A DNA stretch of 64,000 nt. Origin: JBIYSM02 sp044759095. Lineage in GTDB: Bacteria > Bacillota > Bacilli > Brevibacillales > Brevibacillaceae. A program made the translations under genes and the position numbers. This document shows, in pieces, positions 33,864 to 43,162 of the stretch; the first letter of the stretch is position 1; every line of letters begins with the position of its first letter. The DNA lies in the NCBI RefSeq assembly GCF_044759095.2, contig NZ_JBIYSM020000008.1, positions 1 through 64,000 of the forward strand, read 5' to 3'. The notes below the pieces were generated by a model. It was not told the origin of the DNA. It ran no database searches and saw nothing but the letters and a program-made list of their open reading frames with translations.

Positions 33864-34052
33864 TTACTTCAAACGATCCAGCCGCTTCGGGCTCGGCTTG
33901 CGCGGCCCCAGTATCGTGCGGCTGATTTGGTTTACTTGATGGAAAGAGTCGAACATTTGATCAAGCACTTCAACCAGTTCCCTCATTTGCACGACCTTGC
34001 CGTGAACCCCGTCAAAATGATGGCGGACGTCCTTTCCGTTCAAACGAAACAC
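33864..34052 (-). CDS. Small hypothetical protein, 62 residues
   Basis: I do not recognise this protein. It is basic, soluble and mostly helical (QMRELVEVLDQMFDSFHQVNQISRTILGPRK), with a proline- and lysine-rich C-terminus. The GTG start at 34052 has GAGGAGGTG at ideal spacing and it ends at a strong terminator, which supports expression. It follows the amidohydrolase gene by about 96 bases on the same strand. That gap contains a short stretch resembling the R1 left end (see rejected items). Confidence 0.75.
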   Translation of the reverse strand: MFRLNGKDVRHHFDGVHGKVVQMRELVEVLDQMFDSFHQVNQISRTILGPRKPSPKRLDRLK

Positions 34053-34148
34053 ACCAGCACCTCCTCGCCAATTTCCTCTCTATCACCCTATGCCGATCGG
34101 GCGCGGAAGGAAAATAACCAGCCCGGCATGTTTCGCCCATTTTTTATC

Positions 34149-34943
34149 CTAAAGCCGATAGAGTCCGGTACGGCGGTCGGCAAAGACCGGTATGCGTCCC
34201 CGCACTTCATCCACCAGGGACAGGTCAATTTCTGCTTGGACCAGTTCTTCCTGCTGCATTCCTTCCGCGACGATCTCGCCCCACGGATTGACCACAACGG
34301 AGTGCCCGCAGAAGGTGCTTTTGCCGCCATCTCCTACGCGGTTGCAGGCGACGACGAACATTTGGTTTTCGATAGCTCGTGCGATCAGCAGCTGCCGCCA
34401 ATGATTCAGCCGGGGATGCGGCCACTGCGCCGACACGAACAGCACTTTTGTGCCGTTCAGCGCGTATGTACGTATCCATTCGGGAAATCGGATATCATAA
34501 CAAATGACGGAGCCAGTTTTCTGACCATCCAACTCGTAAAAGCCAGGCTGCTCTCCTTCTGCCAGGTATTTCTCCTCTTCCATCAATCGGAACAGGTGAA
34601 CTTTTGAATACCTTCCGATCTCATTACCGGCACGGTCAAACACAAACGTGGTGTTGTACACCTCATCTCCGACCCGTTCCGCGACGGATCCGCCAACAAC
34701 GTAACTGTTCAGCCGCTTGGCCGCTTCGCTCAGCAGCGCTTTGGCGCGTTCACCGTTATCATCCGCGATCTCGCCCAGACGTTCGAGATCATAGCCGGTA
34801 TCCCATAGTTCCGGCAGAATGACAACATCCGTCTTTTGTTCGGACGCGGCCAACTGATCAACATAACGGCGCACCGTATCCCTGTTTTCATCAGGTCGGC
34901 CGAATGCCACATCCATTTGGATCAGAGCGACATTCCACTTCAT
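34149..34943 (-). CDS. Carbon-nitrogen hydrolase (nitrilase superfamily)
   Basis: A 264-residue amidase with the complete catalytic set: Glu in VILPELWDTGY, Lys in YSKVHLF and Cys in VICYDIRFPEW. This resembles the omega-amidase/MtnU branch, which hydrolyses alpha-ketoglutaramate-type amides, but the substrate cannot be fixed from sequence. No neighbours of the methionine salvage pathway are present here to support mtnU. Confidence 0.9.
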   Translation of the reverse strand: MKWNVALIQMDVAFGRPDENRDTVRRYVDQLAASEQKTDVVILPELWDTGYDLERLGEIADDNGERAKALLSEAAKRLNSYVVGGSVAERVGDEVYNTTFVFDRAGNEIGRYSKVHLFRLMEEEKYLAEGEQPGFYELDGQKTGSVICYDIRFPEWIRTYALNGTKVLFVSAQWPHPRLNHWRQLLIARAIENQMFVVACNRVGDGGKSTFCGHSVVVNPWGEIVAEGMQQEELVQAEIDLSLVDEVRGRIPVFADRRTGLYRL

Positions 34944-35003
34944 GAAAACTCCCCCTCATCTGTATTTTCTTTATCGTATCCTTCACTCAGGTGATGTTCA
35001 AGC

Positions 35004-35033
35004 AAAAAAACAAGGGAGCCAGGCTCCCTTGTT
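35004..35033. terminator. Terminator of the LysM/coiled-coil gene
   Basis: ACAAGGGAGCC pairs with GGCTCCCTTGT; on minus it is followed by seven T. Confidence 0.85.
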
Positions 35034-35046
35034 TCTCCACCTATGG

Positions 35047-35364
35047 TTATGAGCGAGGACGCGGGCGCCCTTCCAGGCGGTCGACGCGTTCTTCCAGACG
35101 GTTGACCCGCTGTTCCAGACGGTCAACCCGACGGTCAAGGTTTCCTACTTGCCGCTCCAGACGATCCAGCCTACGGTCGACATCATCGCGCGGAGGCGTC
35201 GGAGGCCCCGGAGGCGTCGGACGTACCGGGATGAAGAGGTTTTGCCCGACGAAGATGGAATACGGATAGGGAATGTTATTGACTCGAATCAGTTCCTGCA
35301 CAGGAACGCCGAAACGGGCAGCAATGGAGTTGAGGGTATCGCCAGGTCGAACTGTGTAGTTCAC
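35047..35364 (-). CDS. LysM protein with heptad coiled-coil tail
   Basis: A 105-residue protein. Residues 2-46 are one LysM peptidoglycan-binding domain (YTVRPGDTLNSIAARFGV, NLFIPV). A proline hinge follows (PTPPGPPTPPRD). Residues about 60-98 are a coiled coil with near-perfect seven-residue repeats (RVDRLEQ, RVNRLEE, RVDRLEG). No signal peptide is present, as in spore-cortex LysM proteins such as SafA or SpoVID. I take GTG 35364 because AGAAGGAG lies 8 bases upstream. A sigma-K-like promoter precedes it. Confidence 0.88.
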   Translation of the reverse strand: MNYTVRPGDTLNSIAARFGVPVQELIRVNNIPYPYSIFVGQNLFIPVRPTPPGPPTPPRDDVDRRLDRLERQVGNLDRRVDRLEQRVNRLEERVDRLEGRPRPRS

Positions 35365-35397
35365 TTGTACCACTCCTTCTCTTGAGAGATTCGATAT

Positions 35398-35425
35398 TAA
35401 CCTATGCCCGCCCCTGTCCGGATGT
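35398..35425 (-). promoter_or_regulatory. Possible sigma-K promoter of the LysM/coiled-coil gene
   Basis: Minus strand CATAGGTTA fits CATANNNTA, with AC 17 bases upstream. This would give a leader of about 30 bases. The motif is short, so a chance match is possible. Confidence 0.45.
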
Positions 35426-35481
35426 AATAAACCAATACCCATATTACTTAACAATGGGTAAACACCCATCGCTGCCAAAAA

Positions 35482-35514
35482 ATGCAAAAACCCCCGGCGT
35501 TAACGCCAGGGGCA
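35482..35514 (-). terminator. Fumarase gene terminator
   Basis: CCCCTGGCG pairs with CGCCGGGGG around TTAA, followed by TTTTTG on minus. Confidence 0.9.
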
Positions 35515-35523
35515 TGAGGTGAT

Positions 35524-37053
35524 TTACTTGAAAACCGGCTCGGCAAATTCGGCCAGCTTTTCCTTCGAGCTCTTTTCCACGTCAGCGTGCAGGCTGTTGC
35601 CGTGCGAATCCATCGTCACGATGGCGGCAAAGCCTTTTACGCGCAGGTGCCACATCGCTTCCGGAATGCCGAATTCCATGAAATCGACGCCTTCCACTTT
35701 CTCGATACAATCGGCGTAGTATTGGGCCGCGCCGCCGATTGCGTTCAGGTACACGGCTCCGTGCTCCTGCAGGGCTTTCAGTGTTTTGGCACCCATGCCG
35801 CCTTTTCCGATGACCGCGCGGATCCCAAATTTCTTGATGATGTCGCCCTGATACGGTTCCTCACGAATGCTGGTGGTCGGACCTGCCGCTTTTACATGCC
35901 ATTCACCGGCTTCGTCCTTCAGCATGACCGGACCGCAGTGGTAGATAATGCCGCCATTGAGGTCTACCGGACAGTCGTGATCCATCAGGTACTTGTGCAG
36001 GGCATCGCGGCCGGTGTGCATCAGGCCGTTGATGATCACCACATCGCCCACCTTCAGGCTGCGGATTTGCTCCTCGGTAATCGGCGCTTCCAGCACTACC
36101 TCACGCCGCTCGCCGGAATTTTCTGCCACTGCCGGTGTCATGTCCATTTCTACATGCTCGTCTTTATACAGGTAACGAGTGATTTCGCCCGTCTCCGGAT
36201 TAATGCGAACACCCTGGCGACGGAACGCCCAGCAGTTGTACGCTACGGAGACAAAGAAGCTTGCCGGCAGTCGGTTTTCCACGCCGATTTTGCAGCCGAG
36301 CAGTGTGGAGTTGCCGCCGAAGCCCATGGTACCGATGCCCAGTTGATTGGCCGTTTCCATGATATACTTCTCCAGTTCGGCCAGCGTCGGATTCGGGTTT
36401 ACATCATCGACGCGGCGGAACAGCTGGTGCTTTGCCAGCGCATACCCGGAGGTACGATCGCCGCCGATGCCGACGCCGATGAAGCCCGCACTGCATCCTT
36501 GTCCTTGCGCCTGATACACGGCATGCAGAATGCACTTGCGGATGCCGTCGAGGTCGCGGCCTGCCTTGCCCAGGCCTTCCAGCTCACAGGGAAGGGAGTA
36601 CTGAATGTTTTTGTTCTCACAGCCGCCGCCTTTGAGGATCAGCTTGATTTCTACTTCGTCTTCTTCCCACTGTTCGAAGTGGATCACAGGCGTACCCGGA
36701 CCGAGGTTGTTCCCGCTGTTCTCACCGGTCAGGGAGTCTACGGAGTTGGGACGCAGTTTGCCGGTTTTCGTCGCTTCCGCAATCGCCTCGTGAATCGCTT
36801 TCTTGATCACCAGTTGGTTTACGCCTACCGGTGTCTTGATTTCAAAGGTTGGCATTCCCGTATCCTGACAGATCGGCGATACGTTCTCTTCAGCCATTTT
36901 GATGTTTTGCGCGATGGTGGAAAGAGAGAGGGCGGAACGAGTGCCCAAATCTTCTTTCACTTTCGCCGCATTGATGGCGTGGCGCACATCAGGCGGCAGA
37001 TTGGTAGACGTTTCGGTAATCAGTTCCAGAATGCTTTGCTTGATTTTATCCAT
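35524..37053 (-). CDS. Class I (iron-sulfur) fumarate hydratase
   Basis: Interconverts fumarate and malate in the citric acid cycle. The 509-residue protein is a single-chain [4Fe-4S] enzyme. The alpha-type part has the cluster cysteines in PICQDTGMP, KGGGCENKN and GQGCSAGFIGVGIGGDR. The beta-type part has GRDALHKYL, YHCGPVM and GKGGMGAKTL. Full fusion of both parts is normal for class I. A good ribosome site (AAAGGGG) precedes the ATG. TGGTATAAT upstream on minus near 37107 is a probable extended -10 promoter. Confidence 0.95.
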   Translation of the reverse strand: MDKIKQSILELITETSTNLPPDVRHAINAAKVKEDLGTRSALSLSTIAQNIKMAEENVSPICQDTGMPTFEIKTPVGVNQLVIKKAIHEAIAEATKTGKLRPNSVDSLTGENSGNNLGPGTPVIHFEQWEEDEVEIKLILKGGGCENKNIQYSLPCELEGLGKAGRDLDGIRKCILHAVYQAQGQGCSAGFIGVGIGGDRTSGYALAKHQLFRRVDDVNPNPTLAELEKYIMETANQLGIGTMGFGGNSTLLGCKIGVENRLPASFFVSVAYNCWAFRRQGVRINPETGEITRYLYKDEHVEMDMTPAVAENSGERREVVLEAPITEEQIRSLKVGDVVIINGLMHTGRDALHKYLMDHDCPVDLNGGIIYHCGPVMLKDEAGEWHVKAAGPTTSIREEPYQGDIIKKFGIRAVIGKGGMGAKTLKALQEHGAVYLNAIGGAAQYYADCIEKVEGVDFMEFGIPEAMWHLRVKGFAAIVTMDSHGNSLHADVEKSSKEKLAEFAEPVFK

Positions 37054-37240
37054 CTATGTCGCCCCTTTAGATCGAGTGGGTACATCGTAGGTACCTTAAA
37101 CCGCCTACTATTATACCACACCCCCCCGTTGACTGTCCGTAGATTTATCGTGTGAGTGGTGCATCGGGCAGCATCTTGAAACGTTCACCGCTTTCTGCCG
37201 TCCAATGAGACAGACAGACTCGACAAAGGGGGAATTGTTT

Positions 37241-39184
37241 TTGAAGAAACACATGGTATGGTTTCTCATTTGCGCCATCCTCATCGCCGTCGCTCCCGTC
37301 TTCTTCACGACCTCTTCGCTGATGGAAGAAGAGGCGGTTGCCGCAGACTCGGAGCAGCTGCCGGTTGTCGGCTCCTATGACAACCTGAAAAAACTGCTGA
37401 AAAAGGAGTGGGAGAATGGAAATACCATCCGTTACGCCACCCTGGCAGACATGCGAACCGGGTCCGCTCCGGCCGCGAGCGCTCCCGCTGCAAGCCAGTC
37501 GAAATCGGTTCAAGAGGCAGCGGTCGACTACTCCAGCACCAACGTGCAGGTAAAAGGCGTTGACGAAGCAGACGTGATCAAAACAGACGGTACTTACCTG
37601 TATCAGGCGACAAACGACGAGGTACGAATCATCAGGGCCTACCCGGCTAACAGCATGCAAGTGGTGAGCCGCCTGCCCTTTTCTGAAAAACGGTTCCATC
37701 CGCTGGAGCTTTACGTGGACGACAGCCGCCTGATCGTCATCGGGCACGCCGATCACGACCGGTTCCGCTACGACCCTTCCATCGCGGGCTATCATCTGCA
37801 CAAAACGACAAAAGCGATGGTGTACGATCTAAAGGACAAATCCAATCCGAAATTAACCCGCGAATTGGAGCTGGAAGGACAGTACCTCTCCTCTCGCAAA
37901 ATCGGCTCCAATCTCTATCTGGCCGCGAACAAGTACATCGACCTCTACACCATAATGGAACGAGACACCGAAGATCCGGCACCTGTTTACCGAGACAGTG
38001 CGCTTGGCGAGAGCTACCAGTCGATCGCCTACGATAAGATCCGGTATTTTCCCGAAGCGCTCAAGCCCGACTACCTGCTGGTGGGCGGAATCAACCTGGA
38101 TAAACCGAAGCAAGGCCTCCAGGTAAGCGCCTACCTGGGAGCGGGAGAAAACGTATACGCTTCGTTTGAAAACCTGTACGTCGCAACCAACGTGATCGTC
38201 CCAACCTTCCGCGAAAAGGCTGGCATCTCCATCGTCTGGGACCGGCAACCGCCAACACAATCTGACACGCACATCTACCGGTTCGCCATGAAGGACGGAT
38301 CCGTCACCTACTCAGGGAAAGGGGTCGTACCCGGCCGCATCCTGAACCAGTTCTCCATGGATGAATACAAGGGACACCTGCGGATCGCCACCACCAGCGG
38401 CGACATGTGGAGGACCGGCGAACACACCTCGAAAAATAACGTATACGTCCTGAACAGCAGTCTGAAGATCGCCGGCAAACTGGAGGGCGTGGCGCCCGGC
38501 GAGCGCATCTACTCCGCGCGTTTCATGGGTGACCGCGCCTACCTGGTGACGTTTAAAAAAGTAGACCCGCTGTTCGTTCTCGACATGAAACAGCCGACGG
38601 ATCCCAAAATTTTGGGAGCGCTGAAAATTCCGGGCTACAGCGATTATCTCCACCCGTACGACGAACATCACATCATCGGTTTCGGCAAGGATACGGTGGA
38701 AGAGAAAGACATGGCGCTCTACCAGGGGATGAAAGTGGCGTTATTCGACGTGAAAGACGTTTCCAGGCCGGTGGAAAAATTCAAGGAGCTGATCGGTGAC
38801 CGCGGAACCGACTCGGAGCTGTTGCGCAATCACAAAGCGCTGCTCTTTTCCAAAGAAAAGAAGCTTCTTGCCTTCCCCGTCACCTTGATGCAGCGCAGTC
38901 AGTCGTCGTCCGCGCAAAACAGTCCCCGTGAATACGGCACTTTCCAGTTCCAGGGAGCGATGATCTACCGGCTGGATCTGCAATCCGGCTTCTCTCTTCG
39001 CGGGAAAATCACGCATCTGAGTGAAGAGGACTTCAAGAAAGCCGGAGACGGCTGGTATGAGAGCGACAAAAACGTCGAGCGAGTCCTCTACATCGGCGAT
39101 ACGCTTTATACGATTTCCAAAGGGGCTGTGCAGGCACACCAACTCTCTTCCCTCCGGCTGGTCAAGTCGCTCTCGCTGAAATAG
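37241..39184 (+). CDS. Secreted beta-propeller domain protein
   Basis: A 647-residue protein with an N-terminal signal sequence (KKHMVWFLICAILIAVAPVFF), a low-complexity Ala/Ser linker (SAPAASAPAASQSK, residues about 83-97), and then a domain with repeated strands of the Beta_propel family (DEADVIKTDGTYLYQ, YVDDSRLIVIG, GRILNQFSMDEYKGHLRIATT, GERIYSARFMGDRAYLVTF). Such proteins are exported and of unknown function. The TTG start at 37241 has AAAGGGGG at correct spacing. Confidence 0.9.
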   Translation: MKKHMVWFLICAILIAVAPVFFTTSSLMEEEAVAADSEQLPVVGSYDNLKKLLKKEWENGNTIRYATLADMRTGSAPAASAPAASQSKSVQEAAVDYSSTNVQVKGVDEADVIKTDGTYLYQATNDEVRIIRAYPANSMQVVSRLPFSEKRFHPLELYVDDSRLIVIGHADHDRFRYDPSIAGYHLHKTTKAMVYDLKDKSNPKLTRELELEGQYLSSRKIGSNLYLAANKYIDLYTIMERDTEDPAPVYRDSALGESYQSIAYDKIRYFPEALKPDYLLVGGINLDKPKQGLQVSAYLGAGENVYASFENLYVATNVIVPTFREKAGISIVWDRQPPTQSDTHIYRFAMKDGSVTYSGKGVVPGRILNQFSMDEYKGHLRIATTSGDMWRTGEHTSKNNVYVLNSSLKIAGKLEGVAPGERIYSARFMGDRAYLVTFKKVDPLFVLDMKQPTDPKILGALKIPGYSDYLHPYDEHHIIGFGKDTVEEKDMALYQGMKVALFDVKDVSRPVEKFKELIGDRGTDSELLRNHKALLFSKEKKLLAFPVTLMQRSQSSSAQNSPREYGTFQFQGAMIYRLDLQSGFSLRGKITHLSEEDFKKAGDGWYESDKNVERVLYIGDTLYTISKGAVQAHQLSSLRLVKSLSLK

Positions 39185-39260
39185 GAGAGGGCCTCTATTA
39201 CCCTATCAAATTCTGTGCTAAGATGAGGGTAAACACCAGATAGAAAGGGTGTTATCCGTT

Positions 39261-39950
39261 TTGAAATACCTGGACCTAAACGTCACGTCCACGCTTTCAG
39301 GCGTTGCGGCTGTCCTTTTTGTGGCCTTTATCCGCCTGCACTGGCCGTTTCGCTTTCAATACATGGGCAACTTGTACAAGCGAAAACCCGACAAGATGAT
39401 GCGCTGGCTAGACGCTTCCTATCGAAAAAACCGCACTCGAACGGTAGCGATGCTGGATAAGTCGACGCACGAAATCATGGCCGGCAATTACGAACTGGCG
39501 GAAAAGTTTATCGCCCAAGGCTTGAACGTCTGCAAGGAACGCCCCTCGCTGTTCAACCAGGCGATGATTCACTACCTCTTCTACAATCTGGCCATCGTCT
39601 ACTTTACCCGCGGCCGTTACACCGATGCGCTGGACATTGCTTTCCGCGTATATCGCCGCGATCATTCGCTCGTCAACGCATTGGGCATTATCATCTGCGC
39701 CCATGCCCGCCTGGGCGATATCCAGCATGCCGTGGAAGCTTTCGAACTGATTGCCAAAAAGCGCTCGGAGCGTCAGCTCAAACTCTTCTGCCTGGCGGAA
39801 ATTGAAGCCGCCAAAGGGAATTTTGAACGGGCTGTTTCCCATCTGAATCAGCTGCTGACACTTTCTCCGTCCTGCACGTTGCACTTGAGCCGAACGGAAA
39901 TCGAAAAACGGCTGGAAGAATGGACAAAAGCCTCTACCCAAGCTGGGTGA
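39261..39950 (+). CDS. TPR-like protein with N-terminal membrane anchor
   Basis: A 229-residue protein. One hydrophobic segment lies near the start (TSTLSGVAAVLFVAFIRL). The rest is helical pairs resembling tetratricopeptide repeats (GNYELAEKFIAQGLNVCKERPSLFNQA, GRYTDALDIAFRVYRRDHSLVNALG, GNFERAVSHLNQLLTLSP). Probably a scaffold facing the cytoplasm. The TTG at 39261 has AAAGGGTG at about 9 bases. Its stop codon lies within the terminator hairpin. Confidence 0.85.
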   Translation: MKYLDLNVTSTLSGVAAVLFVAFIRLHWPFRFQYMGNLYKRKPDKMMRWLDASYRKNRTRTVAMLDKSTHEIMAGNYELAEKFIAQGLNVCKERPSLFNQAMIHYLFYNLAIVYFTRGRYTDALDIAFRVYRRDHSLVNALGIIICAHARLGDIQHAVEAFELIAKKRSERQLKLFCLAEIEAAKGNFERAVSHLNQLLTLSPSCTLHLSRTEIEKRLEEWTKASTQAG

Positions 39951-39960
39951 GGCTTTTTAT
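39929..39960. terminator. Bidirectional terminator of convergent genes
   Basis: AAAGCCTCTACCCA pairs with TGGGTGAGGCTTT and is followed by TTTATT. It overlaps the TPR gene end and the MBL gene end. Confidence 0.85.
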
Positions 39961-40640
39961 TTGGTCCGTACCATTTCAATCGTCTGTTTGAGAAAAGTGG
40001 ATATGTCCCCCTGTAAGATGGGACCGTGACCAGTGGCCAACAGCTCGATGGGCCATTCGAGCAATACCTCCAGTCCTTCGGCAAAGGCCTTCGCTTTTTC
40101 AGGTTCCTGCTGCTTCCATTTTTGGACAAACTGCAAATACGCTTGCCGTTGCTCCGCTCCATAGCCAACGACTTCTCCCAGAGGAGCTGCGAAAAAGCAT
40201 ACGTGGTCGCCGACAAAACAAACTCTCGTCTCCGGGTCGAAAAAAGCAACTGACCCTTCCGTGTGAAAGGGCAGTTGGCGAAACCGCAGGTGCGGAACGT
40301 CGCCCCCGCTGCCGGTAAACGTATGTCCGAACAAATTTTGGGAAAAGTCATCCAATTCATAGTAGTCGTCCAGATGAATCCAGCAGTTGCGGGCCGGAAA
40401 CAAGTCGGCGTTTCCGATATGATCAGCGTGGCGATGGGTAAAATAAACTTGTTCGATCCTCTCTTCCACCGCGCCAATCTGCCTAAGCGCCTGCTGAAAA
40501 TAGGGACGGTGCTTTCGCAGGTGAGAATCGATGAGAAGAAACGTGTTGTTTTTTGCGATCACGTAGCTGTTGATGTAACTCTTCCACGCTTCTTCATACG
40601 TGAGAATGGCCCAGATGCTGTCGGCGATTCTTGTCGTCAT
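39957..40640 (-). CDS. MBL-fold metallo-hydrolase
   Basis: A 227-residue metallo-beta-lactamase-fold hydrolase. The metal-binding motif THRHADHIGN (HxHxDH) is near residue 70, followed by FHTEGSVAFFD, CFVGDH and the C-terminal LATGHGP. The substrate is unknown. I use ATG 40640 (MTTRIADSIW), with GGGAGA nine bases upstream; an in-frame start further out would add 17 basic residues without a site. Confidence 0.9.
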   Translation of the reverse strand: MTTRIADSIWAILTYEEAWKSYINSYVIAKNNTFLLIDSHLRKHRPYFQQALRQIGAVEERIEQVYFTHRHADHIGNADLFPARNCWIHLDDYYELDDFSQNLFGHTFTGSGGDVPHLRFRQLPFHTEGSVAFFDPETRVCFVGDHVCFFAAPLGEVVGYGAEQRQAYLQFVQKWKQQEPEKAKAFAEGLEVLLEWPIELLATGHGPILQGDISTFLKQTIEMVRTK

Positions 40641-40697
40641 GTTGGTCAATCTCCCATCTCTCCTCTCCTTCCGAAAAATCTTTATCAACATTATACA

Positions 40698-41519
40698 CTA
40701 TTGTACGAAAGAATGAGCTGTGAAAGACGCACCATTTTCCACTGTTATCCAGATACGTTCATCAATCCGACGCACGCTGAGCGGCATGCCGAAAAAACGA
40801 CTCAGTTCTTCTTTGGACAATACGCTGCGCGCGTCGCCCGAGCGGTAAATCCTGCCTGCTTTCAGCAGCATCGTGTGGGTAAAACAGGGCAGGATTTCTT
40901 CGATGTGATGCGTCACATACAGAAGTGTCGGTCCTCCCGGCTGTTTTGCAATCTGCCCGATCATGGCCAGCAGTTGTTCCCGCGCCAGCAGATCCAATCC
41001 GGTACACGGCTCGTCGAGAATCAACAGCCGCGGGTCAGCCATCAGCGCCCGGGCGATCAGGACCTTTTGCCGTTCCCCCTGGGACAAGGTGCGGTAAGGG
41101 CGCTCCATCAGGGCTTCGCAGTCAAATGTCCGCATGAGCATCAACGCTTTTTCCACGTCGGCTGCATCTGGTTCCTCATACAGACCGATGGAGGCATGCT
41201 TGCCGCTTAATACGATCCGCTCGGCTGTTTCATGTTCATGAAGCTGCTCCATCATTGATGGGCTGACCCATCCGATCCGCTTCCGCACCTCCCGCACATC
41301 AGTCTGGCCGTACCGCTCGCCAAAGACCGTCACACTTCCCGTCGTTGGCCATATGTAGCCGTTGATCATGTTCAACAGTGTGGTTTTGCCTGAGCCGTTC
41401 AAACCGACGAGGCACCAGTGTTGCCCCGCTTCCACCTGCCAGTTGATGTCCTGCAAAATGGTTCGTTCTTCACGCTGCCAGGATACGTCTTGCATGTCGA
41501 GGATCCATTGTTCATGCAC
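40698..41519 (-). CDS. Orphan ABC transporter ATP-binding protein
   Basis: A 273-residue ABC ATPase with Walker A GLNGSGKTT, signature LSQGERQ, Walker B LLILDEPC and switch His (YVTHH). It resembles the YlmA/ModF-like soluble class. No permease gene adjoins it, so the transporter partner is elsewhere or it acts without one. I prefer GTG 41519: GGGGGTGAT stands 7 bases before it, while the two upstream ATGs lie inside or before that site. Confidence 0.9.
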   Translation of the reverse strand: MHEQWILDMQDVSWQREERTILQDINWQVEAGQHWCLVGLNGSGKTTLLNMINGYIWPTTGSVTVFGERYGQTDVREVRKRIGWVSPSMMEQLHEHETAERIVLSGKHASIGLYEEPDAADVEKALMLMRTFDCEALMERPYRTLSQGERQKVLIARALMADPRLLILDEPCTGLDLLAREQLLAMIGQIAKQPGGPTLLYVTHHIEEILPCFTHTMLLKAGRIYRSGDARSVLSKEELSRFFGMPLSVRRIDERIWITVENGASFTAHSFVQ

Positions 41520-41621
41520 GACTGCCATCACCCCCATAAAAATTCAGACTATTACAAGTATACTAGGATTGAAAGGGAATGGCACGAGAGAGATTTTGAG
41601 ATTTTGTTGTCATATTGACGT

Positions 41622-43148
41622 TCACTCAAACTCCGCTTCCTTCCGCAGTATCTCTTCACGCGAGATTTGGAGTGCAGCCTGCGGACCCAGGAACCGATCC
41701 TTGTAATAGGCCAGATCCATTAGGAGCAAAAGGACGAACATCCCGATCAGGGCGTAACCGGCTGTCTGATTGGGCGGGATCACCATGACGATGCAAATGA
41801 AGCCAATCCAGATGAGGCTCAGGATATTGATCGGCTTGCTCCAGCTGCCGAGATTCCAGGGTCCGTAGTGCTTGGGCTGAAAAACGCCTTTGGCTTCCGC
41901 CCGCAGCTTCAGATACAGCGGAATGCCGTAAGCGACGTACAAGCCTACCACGCTTACCGCTGTCAGGAAAGCCAGCGTTGTGTAGCTGGTGTCGGGATTG
42001 GCGCGCTTGAGAATGTAATCAAAGAGTGCCAGCGCAAACGAGAGAATGACAACCAGCCAGATGGCTTTGGCGGGTGTTCGAAATTTGCGGGAAATCTCGG
42101 CCCAGTGCCGGCTCCAGGGCATGCCCTTGTCGCGGGAAAATGCGTAGAGCATGCGAGAAAACGACGTGACGGAAGAGAGGCCGCAAAACCACATGGCGAA
42201 GGTGACCAGCCAGAGAATGACTGTCCCGAACGTGCCGCCCAGCGCTTCGCTTATCACGTAAATAAAGGCGTTGTCCGAACCGCTCGCAGCTGCGGCATCC
42301 TTGATGGAAAGCGTGACGAAGGCAAGCATGATAAATCCGAAGATAAAGGAAAAGGCAACGGAAGTAAAAATGCCCCAGGCTGCCCGCACACGCGGATGGA
42401 TCGTCTCTTCGATCGTGTGGGCGGAGGCGTCGTAGCCGGTGAATGTCCACTGCGCCTGCAAAAGTCCAATGAAAAACGCGATGGCGTAGGGTTTGTCGGA
42501 AAAGGTCTGCCCCATCTGGAACAGATAGTCGAGCGGTTGCAGGTTGTGCCTGGTGAAAAAGGCAAGGCTGACCACCAGAATGATGACCACGCCGATGTGG
42601 TACCACGCGGAAAAGTCATTCAACCGCGCGACCAGCCGGATACCGATGTGGTTAAAGATGCCGTGAAGCAGCAGAGTAATCCCAAACAAAATCAGCGTCG
42701 TCGTATCCGTGGAGGTGTAGCCGAACGCGCTGGCCAGAAGCGGGTCTGCGAACAGGGCGAACGAATAGTCGATGCCGGCGACGATTCCAATCTGACCGAT
42801 CAGGTTGATCCACGCGGTATACCAGCCCCAGCGCTTGTTGGCGAGAATGGCCGCCCAATGGTACAAGGCACCCGCTGTGGGAATGGCGGACGCCAACTCC
42901 GCCATGGAAGCGGCAATCAACAGGACAAACAAGGCAACAAGGGTCCAGCCCAGTCCCATCATGCCGGGACCGCCGTACGTCAAACCGTGCCCGTAGAGCG
43001 AGACCGCTCCGGTCAGGATGGAGATAATGGAAAAGGAGATCGCGAAGTTCGAAAAACCGCCCATGTCGCGAAGCAGCTCCTGGGCGTAACCGAATTTGTT
43101 CAAATCCCTTTTATCCTCCAGCAACTGCCGCTTTTTATCCGGTTCCAT
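41622..43148 (-). CDS. APC-family amino acid/polyamine permease
   Basis: A 508-residue transporter with about 12-14 membrane segments. The soluble N-terminus (MEPDKKRQLLEDKRDLNKFGYAQ) leads to GGFSNFAISFSIISILTG, the substrate-binding TM1 motif of the amino acid/choline (ACT/UAT-like) branch, then WTFTGYDASAHTIEET. It is probably an importer for GABA, choline or polyamines. GGGGAGG precedes ATG 43148. It is last in the amine-utilisation cluster and lies 14 bases after the small membrane peptide. Confidence 0.92.
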   Translation of the reverse strand: MEPDKKRQLLEDKRDLNKFGYAQELLRDMGGFSNFAISFSIISILTGAVSLYGHGLTYGGPGMMGLGWTLVALFVLLIAASMAELASAIPTAGALYHWAAILANKRWGWYTAWINLIGQIGIVAGIDYSFALFADPLLASAFGYTSTDTTTLILFGITLLLHGIFNHIGIRLVARLNDFSAWYHIGVVIILVVSLAFFTRHNLQPLDYLFQMGQTFSDKPYAIAFFIGLLQAQWTFTGYDASAHTIEETIHPRVRAAWGIFTSVAFSFIFGFIMLAFVTLSIKDAAAASGSDNAFIYVISEALGGTFGTVILWLVTFAMWFCGLSSVTSFSRMLYAFSRDKGMPWSRHWAEISRKFRTPAKAIWLVVILSFALALFDYILKRANPDTSYTTLAFLTAVSVVGLYVAYGIPLYLKLRAEAKGVFQPKHYGPWNLGSWSKPINILSLIWIGFICIVMVIPPNQTAGYALIGMFVLLLLMDLAYYKDRFLGPQAALQISREEILRKEAEFE

Positions 43149-43162
43149 GCGGATCCCTCCCC

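Noticed and set aside
34112..34136. AACCAGCCCGGCATG resembling the R1 left end
   Set aside because: Only the left half matches; no right arm or conserved tail follows, so it may be chance.
35587..37155. Long plus-strand frame over the fumarase gene
   Set aside because: Shadow frame; the minus strand has all cluster motifs of class I fumarase.
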